Part shown: positions 26,277 through 39,560 of the stretch, in pieces
Numbering within the stretch: position 1 is the stretch's first letter
Layout of the letters: each line of letters starts with the position of its first letter
NCBI GenBank assembly: GCA_035578905.1
Contig: JAQJVL010002204.1
Span: 50,744-114,743 of the forward strand
Length of the DNA: 64,000 nucleotides
Direction of reading: 5' to 3'
Origin: Stictocephala bisonia
Taxonomy: Eukaryota > Arthropoda > Insecta > Hemiptera > Membracidae
The notes under the pieces: model-generated
Told to the model about the DNA's origin: nothing
Seen by the model: the letters and a program-made list of their open reading frames with translations, nothing else
Databases searched by the model: none
Position numbers and translations under genes: made by a program

Positions 26277-29200
26277 AAACTCAAAGATCGCAAGATTTAA
26301 ACTCATAGATGGCAAGATTGAAATTCAAAGATCGCAAGATTGAAACTCAAAGATCGCAAGAATAAAACTCAAAGATGGCAAGATTTAAACTCAATTCGCA
26401 AGATTAAAACTCAAAGATGGCAAGATTGAAACTCAAAGATCGCAAGAATGAAACTGAAAGATCGCAAGAATTAAACTCAAAGATCGCAAGATTGAAACTC
26501 AAAGATCGCAAGATTCAAACTCAAAGATCGCAAGATAGAAACTCAAAGATCGCAAGAATGAAACCCAAAGATCGCAAGAATGAAACTCAAAGATCGCAAG
26601 ACTGAAACTCAAAGATCGCAAGATTGAAACTCAAAGATCGCAAGATTGAAACTCATAGATGGCAAGATTTAAACTCAAAGATCGCAAGATTAAAACTCTT
26701 AGATCTCAAGATTGAAATTCAAAGATCGCAAGATTGAAACTCAAAGATCACAAGATTGAAACTTAAAGATCGCAAGATTGAAACTCAAAGATTGCAAGAT
26801 TTAAACTCATTGATAGCAAGATTTAAACTCAAAGATAGCAAGATTGAAACTCAACAATAGCCAGTTTGAAACTCAAAGATCGCATGATTGAAATTAAAAA
26901 ATCGCAAGATTGAAACTCAAAGATCACAAGATTGAAATTCAAAGATCGCAAGATTGAAACTCAAAGATCGAACGATTGAAACTCAAAGATCGCAAGATTG
27001 AAACTCAAAGTACAAACGATTGAAACTCAAGGATCGCAAGTTTGAAACTCAAAGATTGCAAGATTGAAACTCAAAGATCGTAAGATTGAAACTCAAAGAT
27101 CGCAAGATTGAAACTCAAAGATCGTAAGATTGAAACTCAAAGATCGCAAGATTGAAACTCAAAGATCGCAAGATTGAAAGTCAAAGATCGCAAGATAGAA
27201 ACTTTAAGATAGCAAGTTTGAAACTAAAAGATCGCAAGATTGAAACTCAAAGATCGCAAGATTGAAACTCAAAGATTGCAAGATTGAAAGTCAAAGATCG
27301 CAAGATTGAAGCTTAAAGATAGCAAGATTGAAACTAAAAGATCGCAAGATTGAAACTCAAAGATCACCAGATTGAAACTCAAAGATCACAAGATTGAAAC
27401 TAAAAGATCGCAAGATTGAAACTCAAAGATCACAAGATTGAAACTTGAAGATCGCAAGATTGAAATTCAAAGATAGCAAGTTTGAAACTAAAAGATCGCA
27501 AGATTGAAACTCAAAGATCGCATGATTGAAACTCAAAGATCGCAAGATTTAAACTCATAGATGGCAAGATTGAAATTCAAAGATCGCAAGATTGAAACTT
27601 AAAGATCGCAAGAATGAAACTCAAAGATGGCAAGATTTAAACTGAATTCACAAGATTCAAACTCAAAGATCGCAAGATTGAAACTCAAAGATCGCAAGAA
27701 GGAAACCCAAAGATCGCAAGAATGAAACTAAAAGATCGCAAGATTGAAACTCAAAGAATGCAAGATTGAAACTCAAAGATCGCAAAATTAAACCTCAAAT
27801 ATCGCAGGATTGAACTCAAAGATCGCAAGATTGAAACTTAAAAATCGAATGATTGAAACTCAAAGATCGCAAGATTGAAACTCAAAGATCGCGATTGAAA
27901 CTCAAAGATCGCAAGAATGAAACTCAAAGAATGCAAGATTGAAACTCAAAGATCGCAAAATTAAACCTCAAATATCGCAGGATTGAACTCAAGATCGCAA
28001 GATTGAAACTTAAAGATCGAACGATTGAAACTCAAAGATCGCAAGATTGAAACTCAAAGATCGAACGATTGAAACTCAAGGATCGCAAGATTAAAACTCA
28101 AAGATCGCAAGATTGAAACTCAAAGATCGCAAGATTGAAACTCAAAGATCGCAAGATTGAAACTCAAAGATCGCAAGATTGAAACTCAAAGATCGCAAGA
28201 TTGAAAATCAAAGATCGCAAGATTGAAGCTTAAAGATAGCAAGATTGAAACTCAAAGATCACAAGATTGAAACTCAAAGATCGCCAGATTGAAACTAAAA
28301 GATCGCAAGATTAAAACTCAATGATCGCAAGATTGAAACTCGAAGATCGCAAGAGTGAAATTCAAAGATAGCAAGTTTGAAACTAAAAGATCGCAAGATT
28401 GAAACTCAAAGATCGCATGATTGAAACTCAAAGATCGCAAGATTTAAACTCATAGATGGCAAGATTGAAATTCAAAGATCGCAAGATTGAAACTCAAAGA
28501 TCGCAAGAATAAAACTCAAAGATGGCAAGATTTAAACTCAATTCGCAAGATTAAAACTCAAAGATGGCAAGATTGAAACTCAAAGATCGCAAGATTGAAA
28601 CTCAAAGATCGCAAGAATTAAACTCAAAGATCGCAAGATTGAAACTCAAAGATCGCAAGATTCAAACTCAAAGATCGCAAGATTGAAACTCAAACATCGC
28701 AAGAATGAAACCCAAAGATCTCAAGAATGAAACTCAAAGATCGCAAGATTGAAACTCAAAGAATGCAAGATTGAAACTCAAAGATCGTAAGATTAACCCT
28801 CAAATATCGCAGGATTGAACTCAAAGATCGCAAGATTGAAACTTAAAGATTGCAAGATTGAAACTCAAAGATCGCAAGATTGAAACTTAAAGATCGAACG
28901 ATTGAAATTCAAACATCGCAAGATTGAAACTCAAAAATCGCAAGACTGAAACTCAAAGATCGCAAGATTGAAACTCAAAGATCGCAAGATTGAAACTCAT
29001 AAATGGCAAGATTGAAACTCAAAGATCGCAAGATTAAAACTCTTAGATTGCAAGATTGAAATTCAAAGATCGCAAGATTGAAACTCAAAGATCGCAAGAT
29101 TGAAACTTAAAGATCGCAAGATTGAAACTCAAAGATTGCAAGATTTAAACTCATTGATAGCAAGATTTAAACTCAAAGATAGCAAGATTGAAACTCAAAG

Positions 29201-29498
29201 ATAGCCAGTTTAAACTCAAAGATCGCATGATTGAAATTAAAAAATCGCAAGATTGAAACTCAAAGATCACAAGATTGAAATTCAAAGATCGCAAGATTGA
29301 AACTCAAAGATCGAACGATTGAAACTCAAAGATCGCAAGATTGAAAATCAAAGTACAAACGATTGAAACTCAAGGATTGCAAGTTTGAAACTCAAAGATC
29401 GTAAGATTGAAACTCAAAGATCGCAAGAATAAAACTCAAAGATCGCAAAATTGAAACTCAAAGATCGCAAGACTGAAACTCAAAGATCGCAAGATTGA
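26277..29498 (+). repeat. right copy of the 7-kb-scale segmental duplication
   Basis: Aligned to 18,820-22,500 as described for that copy. The correspondence continues into the next segment as far as about 30,610. It lacks the 484-bp insertion of the left copy and has one extra monomer near 29,180. Even a chance 62-codon open stretch is identical between the copies (18,960 and 26,417), which shows how little they have diverged. The last part (from about 29,350) is also the start of a 1,753-bp tandem repeat whose second copy starts near 31,100. Confidence 0.87.
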
Positions 29499-32400
29499 AA
29501 GTCAAAGATCGAAAGATTGAAACTTAAAGAAAGCAAGATCGAAACTCAAAGATCGCAAGATTGAAACTCAAAGATCGCAAGATTGAAACTCAAAGATCAC
29601 AAGATTGAAACTCAAAGATCGCAAGATTGAAACTCAAAGATCGCAAGATTGAAACTCGAAGATCGCAAGATTGAAATTCAAAGATAGCAAGTTTGAAACT
29701 CAAAGATCGCAAGATTAAAACTCAAAGATCGCATGATTGAAACTCAAAGATCGCAAGATTTAAACTCATAGATGGCAAGATTGAAATTCAAAGATCGCAT
29801 GATTGAAATTAAAAAATGACAAGATTGAAACTCAAAGATTGCAAGATTCAAACTCAAAGATAGCAAGATTGAATCTCAAAGATCGCAAGATTGAAACTTA
29901 AAGATTGCAAGATTGAAACTTAAAGATCACTAGATTAAAACTCAAAGATCGAACGATTGAAACTCAAAGATCGCAAGATTGAAACTCAAAGATCGAACGA
30001 TTGAAACTCAAGGATCGCAAGATTGAAACTCAAAGATCGCAAGATTGAAACTCAAAGATCGCAAGATTGAAACTCAAAGATCGTAAGATTGAAACTCAAA
30101 GATCGCAAGATTGAAACTCAAAGATCGCAAGATTGAAAGTCAAACATCGCAAGATAGAACCTTAAAGATAGCAAGTTTGAAACTAAAAGATCGCAAGATT
30201 GAAACTCAAAGATCGCAAGATTGAAACTCAAAGATCGCTAGATTGAAAGTCAAAGATCGCAAGATTGAAGCTTAAAGATAGCAAGATTAAAACTCAAAGA
30301 TCGCAAGATTGAAACTCAAAGATCGCCAGATTGAAACTCAAAGATCACAAGATTGAAACTAAAAGATCGCAAGATTGAAACTCAAAGATCACAAGATTGA
30401 AACTTGAAGATCGCAAGATTGAAATTCAAAGATAGCAAGTTTGAAACTAAAAGATCGCAAGATTGAAACTCAAAGATCGCAAGATTTAAACTCATAGATG
30501 GCAAGATTGAAATTCAAAGATCGCAAGATTGAAACTCAAAGATCGCAAGAATGAAACTCAAAGATGGCAAGATTTAAACTGAATTCACAAGATTCAAACT
30601 CAAGATCGCAAGATTGAAACTAAAAGATCGCAAGATTGAAACTCAAAGAATGCAAGATTGAAACTCAAAGATCGCAAGATTAAACCTCAAAGATCGCAAG
30701 ATTGAACTCAAAGATCGCAAGATTGAAACTTAAAGATCGCATGATTGAAACTCAAAGATCGCAAGATTGAAACTCAAAGATCGCAGATTGAAACTCAAAG
30801 ATCGCAAGATTGAAACTCAAAGATGCAAGATTGAAACTCAAAGATCGCAAGATTGAAACTCAAATATCGCAGATTGAACTCAAAGATCGCAAGATTGAAA
30901 CTTAAAGATCGAACGATATGAAACTGAAATATCGCAAGATTAAAACTCAAAGATCGCAAGATTGAAACTCAAAGATCGCAAGATTGAAACTCAAAGATCG
31001 CAAGATTGAAACTCAAAGATCGCAAGATTGAAACTCAAAGATCGCAAGATTGAAACTCAAAGATCGAACGATTGAAACTCAAAGATCGCAAGATTGAAAA
31101 TCAAAGTACAAACGATTGAAACTCAAGGATTGCAAGTTTGAAACTCAAAGATCGCAAGATTGAAACTCAAAGATCGCAAGAATAAAACTCAAAGATCGCA
31201 AGATTGAAACTCAAAGATCGCAAGACTGAAACTCAAAGATCGCAAGATTGAAAGTCAAAGATCGAAAGATTGAAACTTAAAGAAAGCAAGATCGAAACTC
31301 AAAGATCGCAAGATTGAAACTCAAAGATCGCAAGATTGAAACTCAAAGATCACAAGATTGAAACTCAAAGATCGCAAGATTGAAACTCAAAGATCGCAAG
31401 ATTGAAACTCGAAGATCGCAAGATTGAAATTCAAAGATAGCAAGTTTGAAACTAAAAGATCGCAAGATTGAAACTCAGAGATCGCATGATTGAAACTCAA
31501 AGATCGCAAGATTTAAACTCATAGATGGCAAGATTGAAATTCAAAGATCGCATGATTGAAATTAAAAAATGGCAAGATTGAAACTAAAAGATTGCAAGAT
31601 TCAAACTCAAAGATAGCAAGATTGAATCTCAAAGATCGCAAGATTGAAACTTAAAGATTGCAGGATATAAACTTAAAGATCACTAGATTAAAACTCAAAG
31701 ATCGAACGATTGAAACTCAAAGATCGCAAGATTGAAACTCAAAGATCGAACGATTGAAACTCAAGGATCGCAAGATTGAAACTCAAAGATCGCAAGATTG
31801 AAACTCAAAGATCGCAAGATTGAAACTCAAAGATCGTAAGATTGAAACTCAAAGATCGCAAGATTGAAACTCAAAGATCGCAAGATTGAAAGTCAAACAT
31901 CGCAAGATAGAAACTTAAAGATAGCAAGTTTGAAACTAAAAGATCGCAAGATTGAAACTCAAAGATCGCAAGATTGAAACTCAAAGATCGCAAGATTGAA
32001 AGTCAAAGATCGCAAGATTGAAGCTTAAAGATAGCAAGATTGAAACTCAAAGATCGCAAGATTGAAACTCGAAGATCGCAAGATTGAAACTCAATGATCA
32101 CAAGATTGAAAATCAAAGATCGCAAGATTGAAACTCAAAGATCGCAAGATTAAAACTTGAAGATCGCAAGATTGAAATTCAAAGATAGCAAGTTTGAAAC
32201 TAAAAGATCGCAAGATTGAAACTCAAAGATCGCAAGATTTAAACTCATAGATGGCAAGATTGAAATTCAAAGATCGCAAGATTGAAACTCAAAGATCGCA
32301 AGAATAAAAATCAAAGATGGCAAGATTTAAACTCAATTCGCAAGATTAAAACTCAAGATCGCAAGATTGAAACTCAAAGATCGCAAGAAGGAAACCCAAA

Positions 32401-34540
32401 GATCGCAAGAATTAAACTAAAAGATCGCAAGATTGAAACTCAAAGAATGCAAGATTGAAACTCAAAGATCGCAAAATTAAACCTCAAATATCGCAGGATT
32501 GAACTCAAAGATCGCAAGATCGAAACTTAAAGATCGAATGATTGAAACTCAAAGATCGCAAGATTGAAACTCAAAGATCGCGATTGAAACTCAAAGATCG
32601 CAAGAATGAAACTCAAAGAATGCAAGATTGAAACTCAAAGATCGCAAAATTAAACCTCAAATATCGCAGGATTGAACTCAAGATCGCAAGATTGAAACTT
32701 AAAGATCGAACGATATAAACTCAAATATCGCAAGATTAAAACTCAAAGATCGAACGATTGAAACTCAAGGATCGCAAGATTGAAACTTAAAGATCGCAAG
32801 ATTGAAACTCAAAGATCGCAAGATTGAAACTCAAAGATCGCAAGATTGAAACTCAAAGATCGCAAGATTGACACTCAAAGATCGCAAGATTGAAATTCAA
32901 AGATCGCAAGATTGAATCTTAAAGATCGCAAGATTGAAACTCAAAGATCAAAAGATTGAAACTCAAAGATCGCAAGTTTGAAACTAAAAGATCGCAAGAT
33001 TGAAACTCAAAGATCGCATGATTGAAACTCAAAGATCGCAAGATTTAAACTCATAGAGGGCAAGATTGAAACTCAAAGATCGCAAGATTGAAACTCAAAG
33101 ATCGCAAGAATAAAACTCAAAGATGGCAAGATTTAAACTCAATTCGCAAGATTAAAACTCAAAGATGGCAAGATTGAAACTCAAAGATCGCAAGATTGAA
33201 ACTCAAAGATCGCCAGAATTAAACTCAAAGATCGCAAGATTGAAACTCAAAGATCGCAAGAATGAAACCCAAAGATCGCAAGAATTAAACTCAAAGATCG
33301 CAAGATTGAAACTCAAAGAATGCAAGATTGAAACTCTAAGATCGTAAGATTAACCCTCAAATATCGCAGGATTGAAATCAAAGATCGCAAGATTGAAACT
33401 TAAAGATTGCAAGATTGAAACTCAAAGATCGCAAGATTGAAACTTATAGATCGAACGATTGAAATTCAAACATCGCAAGATTGAAACTCAAAAATCGCAA
33501 GACTGAAACTCAAAGATCGCAAGATTGAAACTCAAAGATCGCAAGATTGAAACTCATAGATGGCAAGATTTAAACTCAAAGATCGCAAGATTAAAACTCT
33601 TCGATCGCAAGATTGAAATTCAAAGATCGCAAGATTGAAACTCAAAGATCACAAGATTGAAACTTAAAGATCGCAAGATTGAAACTCAAAGATTGCAAGA
33701 TTTAAACTCATTGATAGCAAGTTTGAAACTCAAAGATAGCAAGATTGAAACTCAAAGATAGCCAGTTTAAAACTCAAAGATTGCATGATTGAAATTAAAA
33801 AATCGCAAGATTGAAACTCAAAGATCACAAGATTGAAATTCAAAGATCGCAAGATTGAAACTCAAAGATCGAACGATTGAAACTCAAAGATCGCAAGATT
33901 GAAACTCAAAGTACAAACGATTGAAACTCAAAGTACAAACGATTGAAACTCAAGGATCGCAAGTTTGAAACTCAAAGATCGCAAGATTGAAACTCAAAGA
34001 TCGCAAGATTAAAACTCAAAGATCGCAAGATTGAAACTCAAAGATCGCAAGACTGAAACTCAAAGATCGCAAGATTGAAAGTCAAAGATCGAAAGATTGA
34101 AACTTAAAGAAAGCAAGATCGAAACTCAAAGATCGCAAGATTGAAACTCAAAGATCGCAAGATTGAAACTCAAAGATCACAAGATTGAAACTAAAAGATC
34201 GCAAGATTGAAACTCAAAGATCGCAAGATTGAAACTCGAAGATCGCAAGATTGAAATTCAAAGATAGCAAGTTTGAAACTAAAAGATCGCAAGATTTAAA
34301 CTCATAGATGGCAAGATTGAAATTCAAAGATCGCATGAATGAAACTCAAAAATGGCAAGATTTCAACTCAAAGATTGCAAGATTCAAACTCAAAGATAGC
34401 AAGATTGAATCTCAAAGATCAAAACATTGAAACTTAAAGATTGCAAGATTGAAACTTAAAGATCACAAGATTAAAACTCAAAGATCGAACGATTGAAACT
34501 CAAAGATCGCAAGATTGAAACTCAAAGATCGAACGATTGA
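29499..34540 (+). repeat. left copy of a 5.04-kb tandem duplication
   Basis: Offsets to the following copy are 5,042 at its start (AGAAAGCAAG 29,526 and 34,568), 5,020 at the HindIII unit 30,268 and at GAATTCACAAG 30,581, and 5,019 at 31,106, 31,279, 32,021, 32,576, 33,052 and 33,594. The 22-base change is one monomer missing from the right copy near 35,100. A 1,753-bp tandem repeat is nested inside (GTACAAACG 29,353 and 31,106; AGAAAGCAAG 29,526 and 31,279). Between 30,610 and 30,920 the units look unusually close to consensus (see findings). Confidence 0.87.
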
Positions 34541-37500
34541 AAGTCAAAGATCGAAAGATTGAAACTTAAAGAAAGCAAGATCGAAACTCAAAGATCGCAA
34601 GATTGAAACTCAAAGATCGCAAGATTGAAACTCAAAGATCACAAGATTGAAACTCAAAGATCGCAAGATTGAAACTCAAAGATCGCAAGATTGAAACTCG
34701 AAGATCGCAAGATTGAAATTCAAAGATAGCAAGTTTGAAACTAAAAGATCGCAAGATTGAAACTCAGAGATCGCATGATTGAAACTCAAAGATCGCAAGA
34801 TTTAAACTCATAGATGGCAAGATTGAAATTCAAAGATCGCATGATTGAAATTAAAAAATGGCAAGATTGAAACTCAAAGATTGCAAGATTCAAACTCAAA
34901 GATAGCAAGATTGAATCTCAAAGATCGCAAGATTGAAACTTAAAGATTGCAAGATTGAAACTTAAAGATCACTAGATTAAAACTCAAAGATCGAACGATT
35001 GAAACTCAAAGATCGCAAGATTGAAACTCAAAGATCGAACGATTGAAACTCAAGGATCGCAAGATTGAAACTCAAAGATCGCAAGATTGAAACTCAAAGA
35101 TCACAAGATTGAAACTCAAAGATCGTAAGATTGAAACTCAAAGATCGCAAGATTGAAAGTCAAACATCGCAAGATAGAAACTTAAAGATAGCAAGTTTGA
35201 AACTAAAAGATCGCAAGATTGAAACTCAAAGATCGCAAGATTGAAACTCAAAGATCGCAAGATTGAAAGTCAAAGATCGCAAGATTGAAGCTTAAAGATA
35301 GCAAGATTGAAACTCAAAGATCGCAAGATTGAAACTCAAAGATCGCCAGATTGAAACTCAAAGATCACAAGATTGAAACTAAAAGATCGCAAGATTGAAA
35401 CTCAAAGATCACAAGATTGAAACTTGAAGATCGCAAGATTGAAATTCAAAGATAGCAAGTTTGAAACTAAAAGATCGCAAGATTGAAACTCAAAGATCGC
35501 AAGATTTAAACTCATAGATGGCAAGATTGAAATTCAAAGATCGCAAGATTGAAACTCAAAGATCGCAAGAATGAAACTCAAAGATGGCAAGATTTAAACT
35601 GAATTCACAAGATTCAAACTCAAGATCGCAAGAATGAAACTAAAAGATCGCAAGAATGAAACTCAAAGAATGCAAGATTGAAACTCAAAGATCGCAAAAT
35701 TAAACCTCAAATATCGCAGGATTGAACTCAAAGATCGCAAGATTGAAACTTAAAGATCGAATGATTGAAACTCAAAGATCGCAAGATTGAAACTCAAAGA
35801 TCGCGATGGAAACTCAAAGATCGCAAGAATGAAACTCAAAGAATGCAAGATTGAAACTCAAAGATCGCAAAATTAAACCTCAAATATCGCAGGATTGAAC
35901 TCAAGATCGCAAGATTGAAACTTAAAGATCGAACGATATAAACTCAAAGATCGCAAGATTGAAACTCAAAGATCGAACGATTGAAACTCAAGAATCGTAA
36001 GATTGAAACTCAAAGATCGCAAGATTGAAACTCAAAGATCGCAAGATTAAAACTCAAAGATCGCAAGATTGAAACTCAAAGATCGAACGATTGAAACTCA
36101 AGGATCGCAAGATTGAAAATCAAAGTACAAACGATTGAAACTCAAGGATTGCAAGTTTGAAACTCAAAGATCGCAAGATTGAAACTCAAAGATCGCAAGA
36201 ATAAAACTCAAAGATCGCAAGATTGAAACTCAAAGATCGCAAGACTGAAACTCAAAGATCGCAAGATTGAAAGTCAAAGATCGAAAGATTGAAACTTAAA
36301 GAAAGCAAGATCGAAACTCAAAGATCGCAAGATTGAAACTCAAAGATCGCAAGATTGAAACTCAAAGATCACAAGATTGAAACTCAAAGATCGCAAGATT
36401 GAAACTCAAAGATCGCAAGATTGAAACTCGAAGATCGCAAGATTGAAATTCAAAGATAGCAAGTTTGAAACTAAAAGATCGCAAGATTGAAACTCAGAGA
36501 TCGCATGATTGAAACTCAAAGATCGCAAGATTTAAACTCATAGATGGCAAGATTGAAATTCAAAGATCGCATGATTGAAATTAAAAAATGGCAAGATTGA
36601 AACTCAAAGATTGCAAGATTCAAACTCAAAGATAGCAAGATTGAATCTCAAAGATCGCAAGATTGAAACTTAAAGATTGCAAGATATAAACTTAAAGATC
36701 ACAAGATTAAAACTCATAGATCGAACGATTGAAACTCAAAGATCGCAAGATTGAAACTCAAAGATCTAACGATTGAAACTCAAGGATCGCAAGATTGAAA
36801 CTCAAAGATCGCAAGATTGAAACTCAAAGATCGCAAGATTGAAACTCAAAGATCGTAAGATTGAAACTCAAAGATCGCAAGATTGAAACTCAAAGATCGC
36901 AAGATTGAAAGTCAAACATCGCAAGATAGAAACTTAAAGATAGCAAGTTTGAAACTAAAAGATCGCAAGATTGAAACTCAAAGATCGCAAGATTGAAACT
37001 CAAAGATCGCAAGATTGAAAGTCAAAGATCGCAAGATTGAAGCTTAAAGATAGCAAGATTGAAACTCAAAGATCGCAAGATTGAAACTCGAAGATCGCCA
37101 GATTGAAACTCAAAGATCACAAGATTGAAACTAAAAGATCGCAAGATTGAAACTCAAAGATCACAAGATTGAAACTTGAAGATCGCAAGATTGAAATTCA
37201 AAGATAGCAAGTTTGAAACTAAAAGATCGCAAGATTGAAACTCAAAGATCGCAAGATTTAAACTCATAGATGGCAAGATTGAAATTCAAAGATCGCAAGA
37301 TTGAAACTCAAAGATCGCAAGAATGAAACTCAAAGATGGCAAGATTTAAACTGAATTCACAAGATTCAAACTCATGATCGCAAGATTGAAACTTAAAGAT
37401 CGCAAGAAGGAAACCCAAAGATCGCAAGAATGAAACTAAAAGATCGCAAGATTGAAACTCAAAGAATGCAAGATTGAAACTCAAAGATCGCAAAATTAAA

Positions 37501-39560
37501 CCTCAAATATCGCAGGATTGAACTCAAAGATCGCAAGATCGAAACTTAAAGATCGAATGATTGAAACTCAAAGATCGCAAGATTGAAACTCAAAGATCGC
37601 GATTGAAACTCAAAGATCGCAAGAATGAAACTCAAAGAATGCAAGATTGAAACTCAAAGATCGCAAAATTAAACCTCAAATATCGCAGGATTGAACTCAA
37701 GATCGCAAGATTGAAACTTAAAGATCGAACGATATAAACTCAAATATCGCAAGATTGAAACTCAAAGATCGAACGATTGAAACTCAAGGATCGCAAGATT
37801 GAAACTCAAAGATCGCAAGATTGAAACTCAAAGATCGCAAGATTGAAACTCAAAGATCGCAAGATTGAAACTCAAAGATCGCAAGATTGAAACTCAAAGA
37901 TCGCAAGATTGAAAGTCAAATATCGCAAGATTGAAGCCTAAAGATAGCAAGATTGAAACTCAATGATCACAAGATTGAAACTCAAAGATCGCAAGTTTGA
38001 AACTAAAAGATCGCAAGATTGAAACTCAAAGATCGCATGATTGAAACTCAAAGATCGCAAGATTTAAACTCATAGAGGGCAAGATTGAAACTCAAAGATC
38101 GCAAGATTGAAACTCAAAGATCGCAAGAATAAAACTCAAAGATGGCAAGATTTAAACTCAATTCGCAAGATTAAAACTCAAAGATGGCAAGATTGAAACT
38201 CAAAGATCGCAAGATTGAAACTCAAAGATCGCCAGAATTAAACTCAAAGATCGCAAGATTGAAACTCAAAGATCGCAAGAATGAAACCCAAAGATCGCAA
38301 GAATGAAACTCAAAGATCGCAAGATTGAAACTCAAAGAATGCAAGATTGAAACTCTAAGATCGTAAGATTAACCCTCAAATATCGCAGGATTGAAATCAA
38401 AGATCGCAAGATTGAAACTTAAAGATTGCAAGATTGAAACTAAAAGATCGCAAGATTGAAACTTATAGATCGAACGATTGAAATTCAAACATCGCAAGAT
38501 TGAAACTCAAAAATCGCAAGACTGAAACTCAAAGATCGCAAGATTGAAACTCAAAGATCGCAAGATTGAAACTCATAGATGGCAAGATTTAAACTCAAAG
38601 ATCGCAAGATTAAAACTCTTCGATCGCAAGATTGAAATTCAAAGATCGCAAGATTGAAACTTAAAGATCACAAGATTGAAACTTAAAGATCGCAAGATTG
38701 AAACTCAAAGATTGCAAGATTGAAACTCATTGATAGCAAGTTTGAAACTCAAAGATAGCAAGATTGAAACTCAAAGATAGCCAGTTTAAAACTCAAAGAT
38801 TGCATGAGTGAAATTAAAAAATCGCAAGATTGAAACTCAAAGATCACAAGATTGAAATTCAAAGATCGCAAGATTGAAACTCAAAGATCGAACGATTGAA
38901 ACTCAAAGATCGCAAGATTGAAACTCAAAGTACAAACGATTGAAACTCAAGGATCGCAAGTTTGAAACTCAAAGATCGCAAGATTGAAACTCAAAGATCG
39001 CAAGATTAAAACTCAAAGATCGCAAGATTGAAACTCAAAGTTCGCAAGACTGAAACTCAAAGATCGCAAGATTGAAAGTCAAAGATCGAAGATTGAAACT
39101 TAAAGAAAGCAAGATCGAAACTCAAAGATCGCAAGATTGAAACTCAAAGATCGCAAGATTGAAACTCAAAGATCACAAGATTGAAACTCAAAGATCGCAA
39201 GATTGAAACTCAAAGATCGCAAGATTGAAACTCGAAGATCGCAAGATTGAAATTCAAAGATAGCAAGTTTGAAACTAAAAGATCGCAAGATTTAAACTCA
39301 TAGATGGCAAGATTGAAATTCAAAGATCGCAAGATTGAAACTCAAAAATGGCAAGATTGAAACTCAAAGATTGCAAGATTCAAACTCAAAGATAGCAAGA
39401 TTGAATCTCAAAGATCGCAAGATTGAAACTTAAAGATCGCAAGATTGAAACTCAAAGATCACAAGATTAAATCTCAAAGATCGAACGATTGAAACTCAAA
39501 GATCGCAAGATTGAAACTCAAAGATCGAACGATTGAAACTCAAGATCGCAAGATTGAAAC
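34541..39560 (+). repeat. right copy of the 5.04-kb tandem duplication
   Basis: The copy starts at a visible junction. Near 34,541 a GAACGATTGAAA unit passes straight into GTCAAAGATCGAAAG, a sequence that at 29.5 kb belongs to a different monomer context. Landmarks then follow the left copy: HindIII 35,288, GAATTCACAAG 35,601, GATCGCGATGG 35,799, HindIII 37,040, GAATTCACAAG 37,353, GATCGCGATTG 37,595, the CATAGAGGG unit 38,071 and CTTCGATCGC 38,613. Some late units differ, and the HindIII unit near 37,932 has lost its site (GAAGCC). Confidence 0.86.
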
